Positions 1 to 7,210 of a DNA stretch of 64,000 nucleotides are shown piece after piece. A program made the translations under genes and the position numbers. The stretch covers positions 393,956 to 457,955 of the forward strand of contig NZ_KQ949027.1 in NCBI RefSeq assembly GCF_001514285.1, read 5' to 3'. How positions within the stretch are numbered: position 1 is the stretch's first letter; every line of letters begins with the position of its first letter. The stretch is from Streptomyces sp. DSM 15324 (lineage in GTDB: Bacteria; Actinomycetota; Actinomycetes; Streptomycetales; Streptomycetaceae). The notes under the pieces were generated by a model that saw only the letters and a list, made by a program, of their open reading frames with translations, made no database searches and was not told the DNA's origin.

Positions 1-1212
1 CCGCGCCTCCTCCGCCGCCGCGCTCCCCGCACCCGCCCGCACCGAACCGGCCCGCGCCACGCACTGGAGCGCCGGATGCCCCTCCGGATACCGGACCGGC
101 AGCCCCGCGTAACCGGTCAGCGCGCTCGGGCCCGGACCGCCCGACGGCGTGGCCGCGACCCGCACCAGCCGCAGCGGCACCCCCGCCGGCTCCGCCTCCG
201 CCGCCGCACCGCCCGCGACCCGGTCGACCAGCGCATGGTCGGCGAACCCCGCGAGCGCGAAGTCGAGATGGACCGTGGCCGCCTCCGCCGGGTCCTCGCA
301 CTCGGCCGCCGCCCGCGCCGCCCGGTGCAACTGGTTCGTACGGAACCGCAGCAGCGACGCCTCCTGCTCCCCCTGCTTGGCCTCCGTCACGTCCTGGAAC
401 AGCCAGCCCACACCGAGCGGCACCGGCTCCTCCGCCAGCGGCGAGGCCAGCCGCAGGAACCCGCTCCGCCAGCAGCGCCGCCGCTCCCCCTCCGGGGTGC
501 GCACCCCCACCCACACCTCCGCCGGGGCGGGCGGGGCGCCCTCCGCGAGGACATGCGTCAGCGCGTTCTCCAGCTCCTCCACACCCTGGGTCAGCAGCTC
601 GCCCAGCGGACGGCCCAGCACCGCCGTGCGCCCCGTGCCGAGCGCGCGGGCGGCATGCGCGTTGACCACGGCGGGCCGCAGATCCGCGTCCACGAGGACC
701 ACGCCCCAGGACGCGTCGTCGAACAGCGCCTCGCTCAGCGCGATGGACCGCTCCAGATCGATCTGCGCGTGCACCTCGCTGAAGGCGCAGTACAGCCCGG
801 CCGGCTTGCCGTCCGGCCCGGGCACGGCGGCCGACTGGGTGCGGACGAGCACCCGGCCCCCGTCCTTCGTCAGCAGCGCGAACTCGTGCACCTGGCGGCC
901 CGCCGCGTGCATCGCCGACATCAGCCGCGTCTCGACCTCCTCGGCGTCCGCCTCGCGCACCGCCCACCCGGCGAAGCCCTTCCGGCCCACGGCCTCCGCC
1001 GCGCTCCAGCCGAGGATGCGCTCCGCCTCGCGGTTCCAGTGGGTGACGACGCCGTCCGCGTCGAAGGCGCACAGTGCCGCGTCCATCCCGTCGAGGAGCG
1101 CGGCGAGGAGATCCGCGCCGTCCGGGCCGACGGGGCCGCCCGGGTTCTCCGACCGCTCGGGCTCGTCCGGCCCCAGTTCGTCGGTGGTCCCCTTACGCCG
1201 GGAAGCACTCAC
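1..1212 (-). CDS. PAS-domain sensory protein (3' end beyond window)
   Basis: This leftward gene runs off the window's left edge; 404 codons are visible. It opens at a GTG (1210-1212) preceded by an AGGGGGG ribosome site. After a charged, proline/glycine-rich N-terminus of about 35 residues there is a PAS domain (from about residue 38, containing THWNREAERILGWSAAEAVG) and a second PAS-like segment (about 145-270) that ends in a PAC-like FQDVTEAKQGEQEA stretch. A GAF-like region then begins. In Streptomyces this layout usually ends in a PP2C/SpoIIE phosphatase or a response module, but the output domain is outside the window and cannot be named. It is probably cytoplasmic because no membrane segment is visible. 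The PAS call is firm; the output function is unknown. Confidence 0.75.
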   Translation of the reverse strand, partial: MSASRRKGTTDELGPDEPERSENPGGPVGPDGADLLAALLDGMDAALCAFDADGVVTHWNREAERILGWSAAEAVGRKGFAGWAVREADAEEVETRLMSAMHAAGRQVHEFALLTKDGGRVLVRTQSAAVPGPDGKPAGLYCAFSEVHAQIDLERSIALSEALFDDASWGVVLVDADLRPAVVNAHAARALGTGRTAVLGRPLGELLTQGVEELENALTHVLAEGAPPAPAEVWVGVRTPEGERRRCWRSGFLRLASPLAEEPVPLGVGWLFQDVTEAKQGEQEASLLRFRTNQLHRAARAAAECEDPAEAATVHLDFALAGFADHALVDRVAGGAAAEAEPAGVPLRLVRVAATPSGGPGPSALTGYAGLPVRYPEGHPALQCVARAGSVRAGAGSAAAEEAR

Positions 1213-1327
1213 CTGGACCCCCCTGCAGGTTCGCTCACGTGCCCTCATTCAACTCGAACGTGACGCAGCCCACATATGGTTCCCGCAAGATTGCAGGGGA
1301 ATCGTTGTACGGCCGCCGTCGCCACCG

Positions 1328-1777
1328 TCACACCGGAACGGGCGTCAGCCTCAGGTCGACCCATTCCGCCGTCCCTCCGTCCAGCACATAGCGCTCCACC
1401 TCGGTGAAGCCACGCGCGCGTGCGAAGCGCAGCCCGTCCTCGTTGACGGCCGACACACACGTCTCGACCGCACCGGCGCCGAGCGCCCGCGCCTGTCCGA
1501 GAACATGATCGTAGAGCGCCGCCCCGTACCCCCGCCGACGGAACTCGGGCAGCACGCGCACGATGACGGTCACCGCCCCGTCCGCGGCCGGCGGCCGCAC
1601 CGTGGAGCAGCCGACCAGCACCTCGCCGACGTACGCGTTCTCCAGCCGGTTGCGCCCCGCCCGCTGGCGCACCTCGGCCGACGACAGCGCGGCCGGCGGC
1701 ACGATCACGTTGTGGACGTACCGCCACTGCTCCAGCGCGGCCTCGCCGTCGACCACCTCGACCCGAAGATCATTCAC
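1328..1777 (-). CDS. GNAT-family N-acetyltransferase
   Basis: Small protein of 149 aa from the GTG at 1777; an in-frame GTG at 1801 would add eight residues, and neither has a strong ribosome site. The acetyl-CoA-binding GNAT motif A is clear: VIVRVLPEFRRRGYGAALY (R-R-G-Y-G at the pyrophosphate loop), followed by AVNEDGLRFARARGFTEVER, the typical motif B helix-strand. The substrate cannot be read from sequence. It is convergent with the nuclease remnant to its right and lies downstream of the PAS gene on the same strand, with a 115-bp gap between them. The acetyltransferase call is good; the biological role is unknown. Confidence 0.8.
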   Translation of the reverse strand: MNDLRVEVVDGEAALEQWRYVHNVIVPPAALSSAEVRQRAGRNRLENAYVGEVLVGCSTVRPPAADGAVTVIVRVLPEFRRRGYGAALYDHVLGQARALGAGAVETCVSAVNEDGLRFARARGFTEVERYVLDGGTAEWVDLRLTPVPV

Positions 1778-1856
1778 CCCACCAGCGAACCGCGCCCTCA
1801 CGCGCGCGTCAACGCGTTCCCAGGAACCCGACGGTCAACGCCCACTTCCGCCCGGA

Positions 1857-2250
1857 ATGCCCACGCCGCGGACGGCAGGATCGTGCGATTCCCCAGCCAT
1901 GTCCTCGTCGCCAAGGCCACCGGTCGCGGCTCCTATGCCAGGACCACCCGGACCGATATGGCTTCCCCCGCCTGTTGCGCTCACGTGCCGAACAGCACTT
2001 CGGATACGTCACCGGCGACCTGATACGCGCCGTCCTGTCCTCCGGCAAATGGAAGGGCACCTGGACCGGTCGTATCTCGGTGCGCGCCAGGGGACAGCAC
2101 AGCCTCACCACACCGGTGGGGCGGATCAACGTCTCCCACTGAAACCTCACGCTCCTGCAGCGGGGGGACGGGTACGGCTACAGCGGGCAACCCGAGGCAT
2201 CTCAGCCGACCTCTCAGAAAACACTTGAGCGCGGGGAAACAGGTCCTTAG
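1857..2250 (+). pseudogene. Degenerate C-terminal remnant of an IscB-type (RRXRR/HNH) nuclease
   Basis: Two reading frames together give one recognisable protein tail. The first reads RIVRFPSHVLVAKATGRGSY up to about 1955. The second reads YGFPRLLRSRAEQHFGYVTG, then DLIRAVLSSGKWKGTWTGRI and TPVGRINVSH. These hit an in-frame TGA at about 2138, after which the frame continues NLTLLQRGDGYGYSGQPE to a TAG at 2248-2250. The pattern VLVAKATGRGSY / GFP / GYxTGDLxRA / GKxxGTxxGRIxVR / LLQRxDGYGY is the conserved C-terminus of actinobacterial IscB-family proteins, judged from memory. The HNH and RuvC catalytic regions are absent, so at least one frameshift, one stop and a 5' truncation have inactivated it. 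Confidence 0.7.
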
Positions 2251-2253
2251 GGT
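2225..2253 (+). promoter_or_regulatory. Consensus-like HrdB promoter of the leader region
   Basis: TTGAGC at 2225-2230 and TAGGGT at 2248-2253 are separated by exactly 17 bp, very close to the Streptomyces housekeeping consensus (TTGACA / TAGRRT). Transcription would start near 2260, just ahead of the strong ribosome site at 2266-2279. The promoter overlaps the last codons of the IscB remnant, so it arose in or was brought with that decayed sequence. Activity has not been shown. Confidence 0.6.
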
Positions 2254-2285
2254 GTGAGAACCGAAGAAGGGAGGTGATCCGGAGC

Positions 2286-2324
2286 ATGTATGCACACCGG
2301 ACGTCGGAGGTGGCTGCGGGCTAG
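2286..2324 (+). CDS. Putative 12-codon leader ORF with near-perfect Shine-Dalgarno
   Basis: ATG at 2286 starts a 12-residue peptide (MYAHRTSEVAAG) that ends at TAG 2322-2324. It is preceded by GAAGGGAGGTGATCC, which is almost fully complementary to the 3' end of 16S rRNA, an exceptionally strong ribosome site. It begins about 26 nt after the predicted start of the 2225-2253 promoter and is followed by long hairpins. Such a layout suggests a translated regulatory leader or a ribosome-landing device rather than a functional peptide. The peptide has no run of one amino acid, so no sensed amino acid is obvious. It could also be chance. Confidence 0.4.
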   Translation: MYAHRTSEVAAG

Positions 2325-2400
2325 CGCCCGTCACCACTCAGTGCGGTGCCGGACCCGTGCGCGGATGCGCGTGCAGCCGGCCCAATCCCAGCAGTCACCC

Positions 2401-2463
2401 GACCCGCGAGTCGCCGGTACGTCCGGCCGGCCCCTCCCTCTGGGAGGACCAGACTCGCGGGTC
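2401..2463 (+). promoter_or_regulatory. Long stem-loop in the leader RNA
   Basis: GACCCGCGAGTC (2401-2412) is perfectly complementary to GACTCGCGGGTC (2452-2463), a 12-bp stem. The 39-nt loop contains a second hairpin, CTCCC-TCT-GGGAG. It lies between the 12-codon ORF and the terminator-like hairpin at 2474-2498. It is either part of a structured leader or of a small RNA that starts at about 2260. Confidence 0.5.
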
Positions 2464-2473
2464 GTCTGCGGGT

Positions 2474-2498
2474 GGCGGCCTCGTTTTCGAGGGCCGCC
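2474..2498 (+). terminator. Terminator-like hairpin ending the leader RNA
   Basis: GGCGGCC (2474-2480) pairs with GGCCGCC (2492-2498). The loop contains a further TCG/CGA pairing around TTTT, giving about a 10-bp helix with one bulge. No U tract follows, which is common for Streptomyces terminators. It could end a roughly 240-nt RNA that starts near 2260, or act as an attenuator before the leader peptide. Confidence 0.45.
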
Positions 2499-2540
2499 CG
2501 GGCGTTTCGGGAAACTTTCGCAGGCAGTACGCTGGGGACC

Positions 2541-2615
2541 ATGCTTTCGCTCGTTCGACGCCGCCACGTGGACTTCGTCCGCGTCACGAGCATGGGCTGT
2601 CGGCGCTCCGCCTGA
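2541..2615 (+). CDS. Putative attenuator leader peptide (RRRHVDFVRVTSMGCRR type)
   Basis: A 24-codon ORF from ATG 2541 to TGA 2613. The peptide contains RRRHVDFVRVTSMGC, which resembles the small actinobacterial leader peptides (Arg-rich, H-V-D, ending in Cys) placed before sulfur and other metabolic genes. That family recognition is from memory. A -10 hexamer TACGCT (2528-2533) lies 7 nt before the ATG and there is no ribosome site, so the message is probably leaderless. It lies 93 bp upstream of the oxygenase gene. A cis-acting role in that gene's expression is inferred; the single Cys codon (about codon 20) could be the sensed residue. Confidence 0.6.
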   Translation: MLSLVRRRHVDFVRVTSMGCRRSA

Positions 2616-2708
2616 CCCGGCCCCCTTCTGCTTCTCTCCCTTTCGGCAGCTGGGCTCCGCCCCACCCTCGGCGGCCGCCCGTGCCCCGTACACCCGCGGA
2701 CGCATTCC

Positions 2709-3737
2709 ATGACGCACATCGCGACGGCACCGTCGTACGACCAGCTCCCCCTCATCGATCTGTCGGCCGCCGACCGCGGCCCCCAGGCGCGTGCGCTGCT
2801 CCATGCGCAGCTGCACAGCGCCGCCCACGACGTGGGTTTCTTCCAGCTCGTCGGGCACGGGGTGAGCACGGAGGAGACCGAGCGGCTGGTGGGGGCCATG
2901 CGGGCCTTCTTCCGGCTGCCCGAGGCCGACCGGCTCGCCCTCGACAACGTGAACTCGCCGCACTTCCGCGGCTACACGCGCACCGGTGACGAGCGGACCG
3001 GGGGACGCCAGGACTGGCGGGACCAGCTGGACATCGGGGCGGAGCGGCCGGCCCGGGTGCCGGGGCCCGGTGAGCCCTCGTACTGGTGGCTCCAGGGGCC
3101 CAACCAGTGGCCGGGCGGGCTGCCCGAGCTGCGGGAGGCCGCGCTGGCGTGGATCGACCGGCTCAGCGGGGTCGCCCAGCGGCTGCTGCGGGAGCTGCTC
3201 GCGTCGATCGGGGCCGAGCCCGGGTTCTACGACGCGGTCTTCGGGGAGCACGCGCATCCGCATCTGAAGCTGGTGCGGTATCCGGGGAGCGCGGGGGACG
3301 GGGCCGGCCAGGGGGTGGGGGCCCACAAGGACTACGGGTTCCTGACGCTGCTGCTCCAGGACCAGGTCGGCGGGCTCCAGGTGCAGCGGGAGGACGGGCT
3401 GTTCCATGACGTGCCGCCGGTGGAGGGGGCGTTCGTCGTGAATCTCGGGGAGCTGCTGGAGGTGGCGACCAACGGGTACCTCGTCGCCACCAACCACCGG
3501 GTGGTCTCGCCGCGCGACGCCGTGGAGCGGTTCTCCGTGCCGTTCTTCTACAACCCGCGGCTGGACGCCCGGGTGGAGCCGCTGGTCTTCCCGTACGCCG
3601 CCGCCGCTCCGGGGGTGACGGACGATCCGGGCAACCCGCTGTTCGCGGAGTACGGGTTCAACGAGCTGAAGGGCAAGCTGCGGGCGCATCCGCTGGTGGC
3701 GGAGCGGCATCACGCGGGGCTGCTCAGCCCCGCGTGA
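2709..3737 (+). CDS. 2-oxoglutarate/Fe(II)-dependent oxygenase, isopenicillin-N-synthase family
   Basis: A 342-aa cytoplasmic enzyme with the non-haem DIOX_N domain at the N-terminus (PLIDLSA... VGFFQLVGHGVS) and the 2OG-Fe(II) oxygenase fold after about residue 170. The iron facial triad is visible as H-x-D in GAHKDYGFLTLLLQD and the distal His in ATNHRVVSPRD. The co-substrate R-x-S is in VERFSVPFFYNP. Members hydroxylate, desaturate or cyclise small molecules; the substrate is not predictable here, and no penicillin-cluster genes are nearby. It is not a secondary-metabolite cluster gene by context: its only close partner is the upstream leader region (2225-2615), which probably controls it. 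ATG 2709 is the first sensible start; its ribosome site is weak. Confidence 0.85.
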   Translation: MTHIATAPSYDQLPLIDLSAADRGPQARALLHAQLHSAAHDVGFFQLVGHGVSTEETERLVGAMRAFFRLPEADRLALDNVNSPHFRGYTRTGDERTGGRQDWRDQLDIGAERPARVPGPGEPSYWWLQGPNQWPGGLPELREAALAWIDRLSGVAQRLLRELLASIGAEPGFYDAVFGEHAHPHLKLVRYPGSAGDGAGQGVGAHKDYGFLTLLLQDQVGGLQVQREDGLFHDVPPVEGAFVVNLGELLEVATNGYLVATNHRVVSPRDAVERFSVPFFYNPRLDARVEPLVFPYAAAAPGVTDDPGNPLFAEYGFNELKGKLRAHPLVAERHHAGLLSPA

Positions 3738-3753
3738 GCGGGCCTGCCTCGGC

Positions 3754-4854
3754 TCAGTGCGCGATGTCCTCGTAGCCCTCGATCTCCTGGGGGCCGCGGG
3801 TGCCGGGGCCGGTGTAGCGGGCGGAGGGGCGGACCAGGCGGCCGGTGCGCTTCTGTTCGAGGATGTGGGCCGACCAGCCGGCGGTGCGGGCGCAGGTGAA
3901 CATCGAGGTGAACATGTGCGCGGGGACCTCGGCGAAGTCGAGGATGATGGCCGCCCAGAACTCGACGTTCGTCGCCAGGACGCGGTCCGGGCGGCGGGCG
4001 TGGAGTTCGGCGAGGGCGGCTTTCTCCAGGGCTTCGGCGATCTCGAAGCGGGGGGCGCCGAGTTCGCGGGCGGTGCGGCGCAGGACGCGGGCGCGGGGGT
4101 CCTCGGCGCGGTAGACGCGGTGGCCGAAGCCCATGAGGCGTTCGCCCCGGTCGAGGGCGCGCTTGACGTAGGCCTCGGCGTCGCCGGTGCGTTCGATCTC
4201 CTCGATCATGTGCAGGACGCGGGAGGGGGCGCCGCCGTGCAGGGGGCCGGACATGGCGCCCACGGCTCCGGAGAGGGCGGCGGCCACGTCGGCGCCGGTG
4301 GAGGCGATGACGCGGGCGGTGAAGGTGGAGGCGTTCATGCCGTGCTCGGCCGCGCTCGTCCAGTAGGCGTCGACGGCCTTGACGTGCTTGGGGTCGGGTT
4401 CGCCGCGCCAGCGGATCATGAAGCGTTCGACGATGGAGTGGGCCTTGTCGATCTCGCTCTGCGGGACCATGGGGCGGCCCTGGCCGCGGGCGGACTGGGC
4501 TACGTAGGACAGGGCCATGACGGCGGCGCGGGCGAGGTCCTCGCGGGCCTGCTCGGCATCGATGTCGAGCAGCGGTTTGAGGCCCCAGACGGGGGCGAGC
4601 ATGGCGAGGGCGGACTGGACGTCGACGCGGATGTCGCCGGAGTGGACGGGGATGGGGAAGGGCTCGGCGGGCGGCAGACCGGGGTTGAAGGCGCCGTCGA
4701 CGAGGAGGCCCCAGACGTTGCCGAACGAGACGTGGCCGACCAGATCCTCGATGTCGACGCCCCGGTATCGCAGGGCGCCGCCCTCCTTGTCCGGTTCGGC
4801 GATCTCCGTCTCGAACGCGACGACTCCTTCGAGCCCGGGTACGAAGTCGGACAT
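3754..4854 (-). CDS. Citrate synthase-like protein (citrate synthase 2)
   Basis: A 366-aa protein that starts at ATG 4854 with GAGGAG seven bases upstream. It is a type II-like citrate synthase fold: HGGAPSRV carries the first active-site His and MGFGHRVYR the second, and the C-terminal PSARYTGP loop is present. The third catalytic position, normally Asp in N-V-D-F-Y, reads NVEFWAAIILDF, so a Glu sits where the catalytic Asp is expected. Citrate synthases condense acetyl-CoA (or propionyl-CoA) with oxaloacetate. This branch is usually a second copy beside the housekeeping enzyme, so its true substrate is uncertain. It is divergent from pdxH with about 170 bp between starts. Confidence 0.85.
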   Translation of the reverse strand: MSDFVPGLEGVVAFETEIAEPDKEGGALRYRGVDIEDLVGHVSFGNVWGLLVDGAFNPGLPPAEPFPIPVHSGDIRVDVQSALAMLAPVWGLKPLLDIDAEQAREDLARAAVMALSYVAQSARGQGRPMVPQSEIDKAHSIVERFMIRWRGEPDPKHVKAVDAYWTSAAEHGMNASTFTARVIASTGADVAAALSGAVGAMSGPLHGGAPSRVLHMIEEIERTGDAEAYVKRALDRGERLMGFGHRVYRAEDPRARVLRRTARELGAPRFEIAEALEKAALAELHARRPDRVLATNVEFWAAIILDFAEVPAHMFTSMFTCARTAGWSAHILEQKRTGRLVRPSARYTGPGTRGPQEIEGYEDIAH

Positions 4855-5024
4855 CAGGCGGCTCCTCGTGAGGTGTGCGGCGGGTTGTGGCGCGGGTGGC
4901 CACTGCGCCGGTACGGCTCTCGTCGTGGCATCTGCACCATAACTCCGAGTGCCACCTTTGGGGAGTGGTGCGGCACTCAGTGCCACCCGGTCCGTCAGGG
5001 TGTTCCATACGGCAGGATGGCCAC

Positions 5025-5705
5025 GTGACCGATCGTGACTCCGTCTATTCAGGGCCCGTTCCCGATCCCGCCGCCATGCGCAAGCAGTACCGGGCGGATG
5101 GGCTGGACGAGGCGGAGCTGGCGGCGACGCCGGTGGAGCAGTTCGCGCGCTGGTTCAAGGACGCGGCCGTGGAGGCGCACCTGTTCGAGCCGAACGCCAT
5201 GATCGTGTCCACGGCGGACGCGGAGGGGCGGCCCGGTTCCCGGACGGTGCTGCTGAAGCAGTTCGACGAACAGGGGTTCGTCTTCTATACGAACTACGAG
5301 TCCCGCAAGGCGCGTGATCTCGCCGAGAACCCGTATGTGTCGTTGCTCTTCCCGTGGCATCCGATGGCACGGCAGGTCATCGTGCGGGGCGTGGCCCGGC
5401 GGACGGGGCGGGACGAGACCGCGGCGTACTTCCGGAGCCGTCCGCACGGTTCGCAGCTCGGGGCGTGGGCGAGCGGTCAGTCGTCGGTGATCGCCGGCCG
5501 GGCCGAGCTGGACGCGTCCTACGCCGAGCTGCTGGCGCGGTATCCGGAGGGTGAGCAGGTGCCGGTGCCGCCGCACTGGGGCGGTTTCCGGGTGGTGCCG
5601 GAGTCGGTGGAGTTCTGGCAGGGCCGGGAGAACCGGCTGCACGACCGGCTGCGGTACGTGGCCCGGGCGGACGGCGGCTGGTCGGTGGAGCGGCTCGCTC
5701 CCTGA
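5025..5705 (+). CDS. pdxH: Pyridoxine/pyridoxamine 5'-phosphate oxidase
   Basis: A 226-aa FMN enzyme that oxidises PNP or PMP to pyridoxal 5'-phosphate, the last step of B6 salvage. The start is GTG 5025 with AGGATGG upstream. Family hallmarks are RTVLLKQFDEQGFVFYTNY, SRKARDLAENP, FRSRPHGSQLGAWAS (R-x-R-P-x-x-S-Q) and the C-terminal PPHWGGFRVVPESVEFWQGR with NRLHDR. Length and motif order match full-length PdxH. It is divergent from the citrate-synthase-like gene and convergent with the TetR gene that follows 48 bp later. Confidence 0.95.
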   Translation: MTDRDSVYSGPVPDPAAMRKQYRADGLDEAELAATPVEQFARWFKDAAVEAHLFEPNAMIVSTADAEGRPGSRTVLLKQFDEQGFVFYTNYESRKARDLAENPYVSLLFPWHPMARQVIVRGVARRTGRDETAAYFRSRPHGSQLGAWASGQSSVIAGRAELDASYAELLARYPEGEQVPVPPHWGGFRVVPESVEFWQGRENRLHDRLRYVARADGGWSVERLAP

Positions 5706-5753
5706 GCGGGGGCGCGCTGTCCTCATCGACGATCACCTGGAAACGGTCGCCCG

Positions 5754-6488
5754 TCAGTCCCGCCCCTGGACCCGCGCCCCGTCCCGGCGTCCGTCCCGCC
5801 CCTCGTCCCGCCCTCCTTCCAGCAGCCCGTCCAGCAGCACCGCCCACTGGGCCACCACGCGCTCGCGGCGGCCGGTGTCGTCGGTGAGGAGGTTGGCGAG
5901 ACCGAGGCCCCGGGCCATGTCGAGGAGGCCCTGGACGGTCTCGCGGACGCCGGGGACGGATTCGTCCGCGCCGAGGAGTTCGAGGGCGACGCGGTGGGTC
6001 TCGCGGCCGACGCGGCCCTCCAGTTCGGTGACGCGGGGGCCGAGCTGTTCCTCGTTGGAGGCGGCGACCCAGAGGTGGAGGGCGGCGCGGAAGAGGGGGC
6101 CGGTGTAGACGTCGACGAGGGCGGTCAGGACCGCGCGGCGGTCGGCGCCGCCGTCGGGGAACAGGGCGCGCAGGGCCAGGCAGCGTTCCTCGGCGACGTA
6201 CTCGACGGCCGCGGTGAACAGGTCCTCGCGGGTGGGGAAGTGGTGCTGGGCGGCGCCACGGGAGACACCCGCGCGTTCGGCGACGACGGCGACCGTGGAG
6301 CCGGCCCAGCCGTGTTCGGCGAGGCAGGCGACGGCGGCTTCGAGGAGTCGCTGCCGGGTGGCCCGGCTGCGGTCCTGCTTGGGGACCCGGTCGCCGGACG
6401 GCCGGTCGCCGGAGGGGCGGTCGCCGGAGGGGCGGTCGCCGGAGGGGCGGTCGCCGGAGGGCCGCCCGGCCGCGGTCACAGCACCCAT
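5754..6488 (-). CDS. TetR/AcrR-family regulator with an N-terminal repeat tail
   Basis: A 244-aa repressor. The helix-turn-helix is clear at about residues 37-85 (TRQRLLEAAVACLAEHGWAG ... AERAGVSRGAAQHHFPTRED), followed by an all-helical ligand domain. Before the HTH stands a low-complexity tail of five R-P-S-G-D repeats; the C-terminus is also a charged G-R-D-rich tail. The gene overlaps the 3' end of the enoyl-CoA hydratase gene by 13 bp, so it is co-transcribed as the last gene of the acyl-CoA operon. It probably senses an acyl-CoA of that pathway and acts at the palindrome 15963-15976 in front of the first gene. That pairing is inference. Confidence 0.88.
   Translation of the reverse strand: MGAVTAAGRPSGDRPSGDRPSGDRPSGDRPSGDRVPKQDRSRATRQRLLEAAVACLAEHGWAGSTVAVVAERAGVSRGAAQHHFPTREDLFTAAVEYVAEERCLALRALFPDGGADRRAVLTALVDVYTGPLFRAALHLWVAASNEEQLGPRVTELEGRVGRETHRVALELLGADESVPGVRETVQGLLDMARGLGLANLLTDDTGRRERVVAQWAVLLDGLLEGGRDEGRDGRRDGARVQGRD
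6390..6464. repeat. Five 15-bp coding tandem repeats in the TetR gene
   Basis: Five nearly identical 15-bp units (core GGGCGGTCGCCGGAG) encode the five R-P-S-G-D pentapeptides of the TetR N-terminal tail. The unit keeps the reading frame, so copy number can vary without breaking the gene. Confidence 0.85.
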
Positions 6489-7210
6489 GCGGGATCCCGT
6501 CGTTCGAGGAAGGCCGTCATGCCCTCGCGGGCGGGCGCGGAGGAGAACAGCCGGGCCGAGAGCGCCGTGAGGTGCCCGGCGTCCCGGTCGAATATCTCCA
6601 GCACCTTAGCCGTGAGCAGCGCTTTCGTCTCGGCGAGGGCCTGGGGGGCGGATCTGCGCAGTCCGTCGAGCACGGGGGCGAGGACGGCGTCGACGTCGTC
6701 GCCGGTGGCGGTGAGCAGGCCGATGCGGGCGGCCTCGGGGGCGTCGAAGCGTTCGCCGGTGAGGTAGTAGCGGGTGAGGGCGCGGGGGTCGGTGCGGGGC
6801 AGCAGGGGGAGGGAGATGACGGCGGGTGCGACGCCGATGCGCACCTCGGTGAAGGCGAAGGTGGCCGGGGTGGCGGCGGCGGTGATGTCGCAGGCGGCGA
6901 GGAGGCCGAGGCCGCCGGCCCGGACATGGCCGGTGACCCGGGCGACGACGGGCCGCGGCAGCTCGACGATCTGCCGGAGGAGGGCCACGAAGGCGTCGGG
7001 GGCGGGCGGGTCGCGCAGGTCGGCTCCGGCGCTGAAGGCGGTGCCGGTGTGGGTGAGGACGACGGCGCGGACGTCACCGGCCCCGGCGCAGTCGCCGAGC
7101 GCGTCGGTGAGTTCGCCGACGAGGGCGGCGGAGAGGGCGTTGCGGGTGGCGGGGGCGTCGAGGGTGAGGGTCTCGATGCCGCGGGCGCGGGTACGGGCGA
7201 CGAGGGTCAT
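6476..7210 (-). CDS. Enoyl-CoA hydratase/isomerase (crotonase) family protein
   Basis: A 244-aa crotonase. The N-terminal substrate strand is LTLDAPATRNALSAALVGEL, the oxyanion-hole strand FSAGADLRD, and the second oxyanion region HVRAGGLGLLAACDITAAA. The usual catalytic Glu pair is not clearly preserved (the segment reads ...ATFAFTEVRIGVAPAVIS), so hydratase versus another crotonase reaction is open. It would hydrate an enoyl-CoA made by the acyl-CoA dehydrogenase of the same operon. ATG 7210 overlaps the ligase stop by 4 bp (ATGA coupling), and the 3' end overlaps the TetR start. Confidence 0.88.
   Translation of the reverse strand: MTLVARTRARGIETLTLDAPATRNALSAALVGELTDALGDCAGAGDVRAVVLTHTGTAFSAGADLRDPPAPDAFVALLRQIVELPRPVVARVTGHVRAGGLGLLAACDITAAATPATFAFTEVRIGVAPAVISLPLLPRTDPRALTRYYLTGERFDAPEAARIGLLTATGDDVDAVLAPVLDGLRRSAPQALAETKALLTAKVLEIFDRDAGHLTALSARLFSSAPAREGMTAFLERRDPAWVL

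Noticed and set aside
2709..3737. Penicillin-type biosynthetic function for the IPNS-family oxygenase
   Set aside because: No ACV synthetase or other beta-lactam genes in the window; the family is broad.
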